Source of the DNA: Pseudomonadota bacterium
GTDB lineage: Bacteria; Pseudomonadota; Alphaproteobacteria; CACIAM-22H2
DNA: 6,144 nt
Assembly (NCBI GenBank): GCA_020161965.1
Contig: JAIUNH010000246.1
Location: 1-6,144 of the forward strand
Reading direction: 5' to 3'
Shown: positions 1-4,979 of the stretch, in pieces
Layout: the number at the start of each line of letters is the position of its first letter
Numbering within the stretch: position 1 is the stretch's first letter
Notes under the pieces: model-generated
What the model saw: only the letters and a program-made list of their open reading frames with translations
Told to the model about the DNA's origin: nothing
Database searches by the model: none
Translations under genes and position numbers: made by a program

Positions 1-688
1 CCTCGACCAGTTTGCGGCCTGCCTCGACCGGCATGCCGTCGATATGCGAGCAGTACATGCCGAGATAGAGCGACTTGTCGCCCGTCTCCTGATGCGTACG
101 CACCAAAGGATGGGCGATCGGCGGCGCTGAAGCGAGATCGTCTTCGGTCGGCGGCGCGCTGCCGGTGTAGCGGCGCATATATTCCAGCGAATGGACGACG
201 CGCATGCCTTCGATGCGCTTCTTGGTGCCGTCCGACAGCGCGTGATAGGCGGTCGTTGTATCGGCGAATTGCGTGTCGCCGCCTTTGGGCGGCAGTTCGA
301 CCGCGTGCAGCATGGTCGTCAGTGCCGGCTTTTTCAGGAACGACTTGTCGGTGTGCCAGAAATAGTTCGAGTTGATGAACGGCTTCTCGACCGGATTGCC
401 GTTGGCGTCGAGATTGGTGACCGTGTGCACCGCATCCCATTTCGAGCCGTCGTGCTGGCGCACCGTATGGCCTTCGATCGCGCCGAAGGCGCTGGCGAAG
501 GCGAACATCTTCTCCTTCGTCAGGGCCTGGCCGCGCACGGCCACCAGGCGGTGGTCGCGGAACGCGGTCTTCAGCGCGTCGAGATGGACGGGATCGGAAA
601 GATCCGCGCCTTCGATCGATGCGCCGAAACCCGCCATCAACGGGGCGATCTGGAAGGGCGCGACGGCGCCCGGATTGGCGATGCCCAT
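1..688 (-). CDS. TauD/TfdA family Fe(II)/2-oxoglutarate-dependent dioxygenase, C-terminus beyond window
   Basis: The minus-strand frame starts with ATG at 688-686 and stays open to the left edge (229 full codons), so the C-terminus is outside the window. The family couples oxidative decarboxylation of 2-oxoglutarate to hydroxylation, often with cleavage, of a substrate in the cytoplasm. Visible marks are the iron-binding H-x-D in WHTDKSF (His112, Asp114), GGDTQFAD at about 137-143 and HPLVRTHQETGDKSLYL at 193-209, the usual core before the distal His and Arg. Those last two residues lie off the edge, so completeness cannot be judged. The start is supported by GGAG at 700-697, 8 nt upstream and inside the end of the permease gene. 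The gene follows the permease stop by 5 nt, so it is probably the last or a late gene of the TRAP operon. Substrate is unknown; the N-terminal half is clearly related to the dioxygenase at 4980. Confidence 0.93.
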   Translation of the reverse strand, partial: MGIANPGAVAPFQIAPLMAGFGASIEGADLSDPVHLDALKTAFRDHRLVAVRGQALTKEKMFAFASAFGAIEGHTVRQHDGSKWDAVHTVTNLDANGNPVEKPFINSNYFWHTDKSFLKKPALTTMLHAVELPPKGGDTQFADTTTAYHALSDGTKKRIEGMRVVHSLEYMRRYTGSAPPTEDDLASAPPIAHPLVRTHQETGDKSLYLGMYCSHIDGMPVEAGRKLVE

Positions 689-693
689 GTCGT

Positions 694-2598
694 TCACTCC
701 GTGCCGGCCGGCGTCTTCTTCGCGCGGCCCATGAAAGCGAGCCCCGCGAGGATCGCGAGGCCGGCGAGACCGACCATGCGATCGGGGAAAATCAGCAGCA
801 CGCCCGCAGCGATCGCCGCGATACGCTCGACCGTCGACAGCGGATGGCGCCAATAGCCGACGAGTGCCGCCGACACCGCCAGGATCCCCGCGAGCGTGGC
901 GCCCGTGGCGAGGATGATGTCGATCCATTCGCCTTGCAGCAGCAAGGCGGGCTGGTAGACGAACATGAACGGCACGATCAGCGCCGGCAACGCGATGCGC
1001 GTGGCCGAGATCGAAACCTTCATGCCGGATTCGCCCGCGATACCGCCCGCCACGTAGCACGACACGGCGGTCGGCGGCGTCAGGTCGGAGATGACGCCGA
1101 AATAGAAAACGAAGAGATGCGCCGCGATCGGCGGCACGCCCATCTTCGCCAATGCCGGCGCCACCAGGATCGCGACGATCAGATAAGTCGCGGTCGTCGG
1201 CAGGCCCGTACCCAGCAGGATCGCGGCCAGCGCCGTGACGGCCAGAAGGCCAATCAGCGTGCCGCCCGAGAAGCTGACGATCAGTGACGTGAATTTGAGG
1301 CCGAGACCGGTCAGATCGGTCACGTTCATCACGATGCCGATGATGGCGCAGGCGGCGGCGATCATGATGGCGCCGCGCGAAGCTTCCTCGAGCGAGTCGA
1401 GGATGTTGCGCCATTGGATCTTGCGGCCCGCGATCAGTTCGCGGCCGAGCCACACGGGAATGAACGACAGCGCGGCCCAAGCACCCGAACGGCTGGGCGA
1501 GATTTGCTCGATGCCCAGCAGATAGATCAGCACGCCGACGGGGACGAGATAGTGCCAGCCTTCGCGGATGACCTCGCCCATCTTGGGCAGCTCGTCTCGC
1601 GGCGTGCCCTTCAGGCCGTGGCGCGCGGCTTCCAGATCCGCCGTGATGAACAGCGCGATGAAGTACATCGACGCCGGAATGAAGGCGGCCTTCGCGATCT
1701 CGAAATAAGGAACGTTCAGCAGATCGGCCATGATGAAGGCCGACGCGCCCATGATCGGCGGCATGATCTGGCCGCCGACCGATGCGGCCGCTTCGAGTGC
1801 CGCGGCGATACGGCCGGAATAGCCGGCGCGCATCATCGTGGGAATGGTCACGGCGCCGACGGCGGCGGCGTTGCCGGGGCCCGTCCCGGTGATCGTGGCG
1901 AACAGCGCGCTCGCCAGCACCGAAACCTTGGCGGCGGCGCCGCGCGAGGAACCGATCGCGGCTTGGGCAAGGCGGATGAAGAAATCGCCGCCGCCCATGC
2001 GCATCATGAACGCGCCGAACAGGATGAAGACGTAGATATAGGTGGCGCTGGAGCCCAAGGCGGTGCCGAAAATGCCCTCCAAGCGGATGAACATCGACGA
2101 CACGACTTGCGAATAGGAAAAGCCCGGATGGCCGACCAGGCCGGGCAGATAGGGGCCCATGAAGGCGTAGGCGAGGAAAACCGCCGCGACGATGGCGAGC
2201 GAAGGGCCCGCCGTGCGTCGCGTGGCTTCGAGCAGCAGCAGCGTCAGAACCGTGCCGAGGACGAGATCCATCGGCAGGGGGTCGATGACGCGCAAAATCT
2301 CCGGCGACGTGAACTCGACGGCGGCATAGACGCAAACGACGGCGCTAAGAATTGCCGCGACGATACGGGTGAACCGGTCGAACGAACCGGAGCGCCCGCC
2401 GCCGGGCGTGATCAGGAACAGCATCGCAAGCGCGAAGGCGAGATGGACGCTGCGCTGGATCATCGGTGAAAAGACGACCGTCAGCGCAGTATACAGATGG
2501 AAAACCGCCATCGACAGGCCGACCGCGCCGGCCGCGTAGCGCATGTAGCGCTCCGTGCCGGCAACGGGGCCTTCGTTCATCTCGCCCGTCGCGCTCAC
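694..2598 (-). CDS. TRAP transporter permease, fused DctQ-DctM (4TM/12TM) type
   Basis: A 634-residue inner-membrane protein, the usual size for the fused permeases that work with TAXI binding proteins. It is the membrane half of a secondary, ion-gradient-driven importer. Residues about 20-125 form the small DctQ-like part with about four hydrophobic segments; the remainder is the DctM-like part. Family signatures are GTGPGNAAAVGAVTIP (about 238-253), AAASVGGQIMPPIMGASAFIM (about 270-290), LGTGLPTTATYLIVA (about 462-476) and HLFVFYFGVISDLTPPTA (about 494-511). The chosen start is GTG at 2598-2596, overlapping the TGA of the binding-protein gene by 4 nt. It has GAGAAGGG 9 nt upstream at 2615-2608. 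An ATG at codon 7 (2580-2578) has a weaker site. The overlap implies coupled translation at matched stoichiometry. The substrate is probably a small carboxylate or similar anion, but the sequence does not say which. Confidence 0.96.
   Translation of the reverse strand: MSATGEMNEGPVAGTERYMRYAAGAVGLSMAVFHLYTALTVVFSPMIQRSVHLAFALAMLFLITPGGGRSGSFDRFTRIVAAILSAVVCVYAAVEFTSPEILRVIDPLPMDLVLGTVLTLLLLEATRRTAGPSLAIVAAVFLAYAFMGPYLPGLVGHPGFSYSQVVSSMFIRLEGIFGTALGSSATYIYVFILFGAFMMRMGGGDFFIRLAQAAIGSSRGAAAKVSVLASALFATITGTGPGNAAAVGAVTIPTMMRAGYSGRIAAALEAAASVGGQIMPPIMGASAFIMADLLNVPYFEIAKAAFIPASMYFIALFITADLEAARHGLKGTPRDELPKMGEVIREGWHYLVPVGVLIYLLGIEQISPSRSGAWAALSFIPVWLGRELIAGRKIQWRNILDSLEEASRGAIMIAAACAIIGIVMNVTDLTGLGLKFTSLIVSFSGGTLIGLLAVTALAAILLGTGLPTTATYLIVAILVAPALAKMGVPPIAAHLFVFYFGVISDLTPPTAVSCYVAGGIAGESGMKVSISATRIALPALIVPFMFVYQPALLLQGEWIDIILATGATLAGILAVSAALVGYWRHPLSTVERIAAIAAGVLLIFPDRMVGLAGLAILAGLAFMGRAKKTPAGTE
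697..700 (-). promoter_or_regulatory. Shine-Dalgarno site of the left dioxygenase
   Basis: GGAG on the minus strand lies 8 nt before the ATG at 688. It overlaps the last sense codons of the permease gene, which favours translational coupling and fixes the dioxygenase start. Confidence 0.7.
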
Positions 2599-3551
2599 TT
2601 CAGCAGACCCTTCTCGGTCAGATAACGCTGCGTCGCCGAGTGCAGCGCGAAGCCCGGATATTGGGCGGTGTTGGCGGCGGTCGACGTCCCGGCCGGGCGG
2701 AACGAGCTGACGAGCTCGTCATACTTTTCGTCCAGCATCTTGACGATCTTGTAGCCGAGTTCGGCGGGGAAATCGTCGCGAACGACGATGTAGCTCCACT
2801 CGGTCACCGTGCGCGTATCGGCCGACAGATTCTTCAGCGCGTTGGTGTAGACGTCCTTATCGATCTGGAAATCGCCGTACCAGCCGTACTTGCCCTTGAT
2901 CTTGCCGACTTCGTCGCCCGACAGCGGAATGATGCGCGCGCCGCGCGGATGCGTGGCGACTTCGGTCACGACCGGGCAGGGCAGCGGGCAGAGATAGAAC
3001 ATCGCGTCGAGGACGTTGTCCTTATACGCGTTGATGCCTTCGCCCTTGCCGAGATACTCGACGCGGAAGTCGCTTTCGCGCATGCCCAGCGAGTCGAGGA
3101 CGCGCTGGAAAAGATAGGCCTCGCCGCCTTGGCGCGTGCCGACCGCGACGCGCTTGCCCTTCAGGTCGGCGAGCGTGCGCGCGGGCGATTCCGCCGGAAC
3201 GATGATGTGATAGGGCGTCGTGAACATCGCATAGAGCGTGCGCAGACGCGTCTTCTGGCGCCAATCGGCGCCTTGCAGCAGGAACGCCGCACCCGGTTCG
3301 GTCACGCCGACCTTCACTTCGCCGCGTTCGATCAGCATCACGTTCTCGGCCGTGCCGCCGCTGCGCGCGCTGGCTTCGACGCCGGGAATGTACTTATTGA
3401 TCATCGTCGCGACGGCGGCGAAATAAAGATGCGACGTGCCGCCGGACGAGGAGCCGGCCATCACGAGCCGTTCCTGCGCGCCGGCGGTCGCCAACGGTGC
3501 CGCCGCGAACAGGGCGGCGGCGACCGCAAGGTTGCGTCCGAATTTCATCAT
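2595..3551 (-). CDS. TAXI family TRAP transporter solute-binding protein
   Basis: A 318-residue periplasmic receptor of the TAXI class, normal in length, that captures the solute for the fused permease encoded next. Residues 1-25 form a Sec signal peptide: basic start (Lys3, Arg6), Ala/Leu-rich core and likely cleavage after Ala-Gly-Ala25. The mature part opens LVMAGSSSGGTSHLYFAAVA, the typical beta-strand and Gly-rich start, followed by SARSGGTAENVMLIERGEVKVG (about 61-82) and DLKGKRVAVGTRQGGEAY (about 129-146), both diagnostic of TAXI proteins. A Cys188-Pro-Leu-Pro-Cys192 stretch sits in the region that usually lines the ligand cleft. The start ATG at 3551-3549 has GGAGGA 7 nt upstream; a second ATG follows directly and cannot be excluded. 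The gene lies 46 nt after the dehydrogenase stop, with no visible terminator between, and overlaps the permease start by 4 nt. Confidence 0.96.
   Translation of the reverse strand: MMKFGRNLAVAAALFAAAPLATAGAQERLVMAGSSSGGTSHLYFAAVATMINKYIPGVEASARSGGTAENVMLIERGEVKVGVTEPGAAFLLQGADWRQKTRLRTLYAMFTTPYHIIVPAESPARTLADLKGKRVAVGTRQGGEAYLFQRVLDSLGMRESDFRVEYLGKGEGINAYKDNVLDAMFYLCPLPCPVVTEVATHPRGARIIPLSGDEVGKIKGKYGWYGDFQIDKDVYTNALKNLSADTRTVTEWSYIVVRDDFPAELGYKIVKMLDEKYDELVSSFRPAGTSTAANTAQYPGFALHSATQRYLTEKGLLK
2608..2615 (-). promoter_or_regulatory. Shine-Dalgarno site supporting the GTG start of the TRAP permease
   Basis: GAGAAGGG on the minus strand, inside the end of the binding-protein gene, is 9 nt before the GTG at 2598. 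It favours GTG over the ATG six codons later. Confidence 0.6.
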
Positions 3552-3558
3552 CTGGGGT

Positions 3559-3564
3559 TCCTCC
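3559..3564 (-). promoter_or_regulatory. Strong Shine-Dalgarno site of the TAXI binding protein
   Basis: GGAGGA on the minus strand, 7 nt before the first of two adjacent ATG codons. It is among the strongest sites in the window, consistent with a binding protein being made in excess over its permease. Confidence 0.75.
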
Positions 3565-3597
3565 GAAGGGTTGTCGTTGATTATTGTCGGGTGAGCG

Positions 3598-4482
3598 TCA
3601 AGCCGCTTCAGCGCCCGCTTGGCGCTCCAGCGTCAAGATAACGGCGGCGAGGTCTTTGGCGCCGTGTCCGTCGGCGGCGGCCTCCAGAAAGCATTTGCGT
3701 GCCGTTTCGGGCAGGCGCAGCGTCATGCCATGAAGGCGCGCGGTCGCGGCGGCGCAGTCGAGATCCTTGATGATCGTGGTGAGCGCCGAGCGTGGTTCGA
3801 AGTCGCGCGGCAGGAAGTGCTGCGGCATCACGCGCTCCAGCGTGTTGCTGCGCGCCGAGCTCGCGCGCAGCACGTCGTAAACTTTTTGCGGCTCGATGCC
3901 CGCTTTCGTCGCCAGCACCATCGCTTCGGCGATCAACACGTGCATCGTGCCGGTGATCAGGTTGTTGCAAAGCTTGATCGCCACGCCGGTTCCCGGCGGG
4001 CCCATGAAAGTGACGCTGCCGCCGACGGCGTCGAAGATGGGCTTGGCGCGATCAAATGCGGCCTGCGTGCCGCCGACCATAACGCTGAGCGCGCCCTTGG
4101 CCGCGGCACTCGGGCCGCCGCTGACCGGCGCGTCGAGATACTGGATTCCGGACGCCGCAAGCCGGTTGGAGATCTTGACCGACGTCGCCTGATCGATCGT
4201 CGAGAAATCGACGCAGAGCAAGCCGCGCGGCGCGCCGGCGGCGATCGTTTCGGGGGCAAGAAACAACGATTCGGAGTCGTGTGGCGCCACGCGGCAACCG
4301 CACAACGCGTCGATATTGCGGACCAAACCCGACAAGTTCTCCGCGCGGATGGCCCCCTCGGCGACCAGACGGTCGCGCTCGGCCGTGTTGCGGCTGAAAA
4401 CGCTGACGGAATGCCCCGCGCCGAGCAGGCGCCGAACCATCGGCGTGCCCATATTGCCAAGACCGACGAACCCGATGCGCAA
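3598..4482 (-). CDS. NAD(P)-dependent beta-hydroxyacid dehydrogenase (3-hydroxyisobutyrate dehydrogenase family)
   Basis: A cytoplasmic oxidoreductase converting a beta-hydroxy acid to the corresponding semialdehyde or keto acid, or the reverse. Positions below are counted from the upstream ATG at 4536. The Rossmann motif IGFVGLGNMG lies at 21-30, the substrate-binding DAPVSGGPSAAAKG at 135-148, and the catalytic Lys188 in GTGVAIKLCNN with Asn192 four residues on. IIKDLD at 255-260 matches the conserved KDL segment. Arg49 after the second strand (VFSRN) hints at NADP preference, which is inference. I chose TTG at 4482-4480 because GGGAGAA lies 8 nt upstream, the protein then begins M-R-IGFVGLG as the family usually does, and the length becomes 294 residues. 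The alternative ATG at 4536 adds 18 mostly basic residues and has only GAGG at 4 nt. It is the first gene of the TRAP operon as seen here. The relative could equally be a glyoxylate, succinic-semialdehyde or sulfolactaldehyde reductase. Confidence 0.92.
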   Translation of the reverse strand: MRIGFVGLGNMGTPMVRRLLGAGHSVSVFSRNTAERDRLVAEGAIRAENLSGLVRNIDALCGCRVAPHDSESLFLAPETIAAGAPRGLLCVDFSTIDQATSVKISNRLAASGIQYLDAPVSGGPSAAAKGALSVMVGGTQAAFDRAKPIFDAVGGSVTFMGPPGTGVAIKLCNNLITGTMHVLIAEAMVLATKAGIEPQKVYDVLRASSARSNTLERVMPQHFLPRDFEPRSALTTIIKDLDCAAATARLHGMTLRLPETARKCFLEAAADGHGAKDLAAVILTLERQAGAEAA

Positions 4483-4490
4483 AGTCGCGT

Positions 4491-4497
4491 TTCTCCC
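4491..4497 (-). promoter_or_regulatory. Shine-Dalgarno site favouring a TTG start for the dehydrogenase
   Basis: GGGAGAA on the minus strand, 8 nt before the TTG at 4482. It lies inside the frame that would be translated from the upstream ATG at 4536, where it would create an AGA codon, unusual in this genome. Confidence 0.55.
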
Positions 4498-4583
4498 GTT
4501 GCGCCGCGCGTCGCGGCGTTTCGTGCTTCGCGCCATTTCGCCTCATGCGCGAAGGGCGTGTCCAAAACACAATGAAACGCGCG

Positions 4584-4602
4584 TCATATAAAAATTATAT
4601 GA
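4584..4602. promoter_or_regulatory. 19-nt palindrome, candidate operator
   Basis: TCATATAA, spacer AAA, TTATATGA: two perfect 8-bp arms. The symmetry and AT-rich centre suit a dimeric regulator. It overlaps the best minus-strand -10 element, so binding would be expected to repress the dehydrogenase-TRAP operon. The operator role is inferred. Confidence 0.45.
4594..4599 (-). promoter_or_regulatory. Possible -10 element of the dehydrogenase-TRAP operon promoter
   Basis: A perfect TATAAT on the minus strand, about 58 nt upstream of the ATG at 4536 and 112 nt upstream of the TTG at 4482. No good -35 hexamer is seen at 16-18 nt spacing, so the promoter may depend on an activator, or the match may be by chance within the palindrome. 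Confidence 0.4.
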
Positions 4603-4608
4603 GGCGAA

Positions 4609-4868
4609 TTGTATGCCGCCGTCTCGGCCTTTCATCCGCCGCGAATGCGGGATCGATTTTCGATTCAACGGCGATATCAATCCGACTTGGGCGAAGCGAA
4701 CCGATCTTTCGTGCCGTTAAAAAACACCTTGATTATATGTACAAGATGCGCGCCGGCGTTGTCGGTCGCGATCAGTTTGCTTCGACGATGATTTCCCAAT
4801 CGGTTTCCGCACCGCACATCAATTTAATTTACGCGGTTCTTGTATTTCTGATTTAAAGCTGCATACAA
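4609..4868. repeat. Inverted 8-mer pair, one copy near each divergent gene
   Basis: TTGTATGC at 4609-4616 and its exact reverse complement GCATACAA at 4861-4868. Each copy sits next to, or within, a candidate promoter on its own side and points the same way relative to its gene. TTGTAT-like half-sites are common for GntR-type regulators, but a match of 8 nt is short and could be chance. Confidence 0.3.
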
Positions 4869-4869
4869 A
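4840..4869 (+). promoter_or_regulatory. Possible sigma-70 type promoter of the plus-strand dioxygenase
   Basis: TTGTAT at 4840-4845 as a weak -35 and TACAAA at 4864-4869 as a -10, with 18 nt between. Transcription would begin near 4876, exactly at the base of the stem-loop at 4877-4929. The -35 matches only the first three consensus bases, so this is tentative. Confidence 0.3.
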
Positions 4870-4876
4870 TCGAGAC

Positions 4877-4929
4877 TTGGAGATGCGGATTTGAATTTCG
4901 CAGCGAATGCGATCCGCGAAAATCTCCAA
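4877..4929 (+). promoter_or_regulatory. Long two-part stem-loop in the leader of the plus-strand dioxygenase
   Basis: TTGGAGAT (4877-4884) pairs perfectly with ATCTCCAA (4922-4929). Directly inside it GCGGAT (4885-4890) pairs perfectly with ATCCGC (4912-4917), leaving a 4-nt GAAA bulge at 4918-4921. A further small TTCG/CGAA stem (4897-4900 with 4904-4907) can form at the tip. That gives 14 bp of lower stem, about 50 nt before the start codon. No T-run follows, so it is not an intrinsic terminator. It may stabilise the mRNA 5' end, regulate translation, or be a protein-binding inverted repeat. Confidence 0.5.
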
Positions 4930-4968
4930 TGCCACGCGAGTTATCCGCGGGCCGAGGAACGCTCTTGT

Positions 4969-4973
4969 AGGAG
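4969..4973 (+). promoter_or_regulatory. Shine-Dalgarno site of the plus-strand dioxygenase
   Basis: AGGAG six nt before the ATG at 4980; it fixes the start of this gene. Confidence 0.8.
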
Positions 4974-4979
4974 ACACCG

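Larger units (their letters stand above)
4537..4608. repeat. 10-bp perfect inverted repeat flanking the dehydrogenase leader
   Basis: TTCGCCTCAT at 4537-4546 is the exact reverse complement of ATGAGGCGAA at 4599-4608, separated by 52 nt. The inner arm contains the GAGG that would serve the ATG at 4536. If a minus-strand transcript starts upstream of 4608, the two arms could pair and hide that site; from the TATAAT at 4599-4594 it would start too late for this. It could equally be a pair of protein-binding half-sites. Confidence 0.5.
4483..4979. other. Divergent intergenic region, comparatively AT-rich
   Basis: About 500 nt between the start of the minus-strand operon and the plus-strand dioxygenase. 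It is visibly richer in A/T runs than the flanking genes. Short frames inside it show no recognisable protein family, no convincing ribosome binding sites and no codon bias like the neighbours, so I call no gene here. It holds the palindromes, possible promoters and stem-loop listed separately. No regulator gene lies in the window. Confidence 0.8.

Noticed and set aside
1414..3641. Long plus-strand open frames opposite the permease and binding-protein genes (1414-2469 and 2466-3641)
   Set aside because: Arg/Ala/Gly/Asp-rich translations without any recognisable family, lying exactly antisense to well-supported TRAP genes; typical by-products of high-GC coding DNA.
4270..4330. Possible frameshift in the dehydrogenase around CGCRVAPHDSE (residues 79-89 from the ATG)
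   Set aside because: The segment departs from the usual hydrophobic strand here, but the frame resumes recognisable family sequence at once (GLLCVDFSTI) without compensating shifts; treated as divergence.
3619..4575. 318-codon plus-strand frame opposite the dehydrogenase
   Set aside because: Low-complexity basic/acidic translation, no family match, antisense to a gene with intact catalytic motifs.
4545..4856. 103-codon plus-strand frame in the intergenic region
   Set aside because: No recognisable family, no clear ribosome binding site, overlaps the dehydrogenase leader, and codon use does not resemble the neighbouring genes.
4883..4894. Tiny upstream frame ATG CGG ATT TGA in the dioxygenase leader
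   Set aside because: The GGAG before it directly abuts the ATG with no spacing, and three codons within a stem are easily chance.
4877..4929. Intrinsic terminator reading of the leader stem-loop
   Set aside because: No T-run follows the stem on either strand, and no plus-strand gene ends upstream of it.
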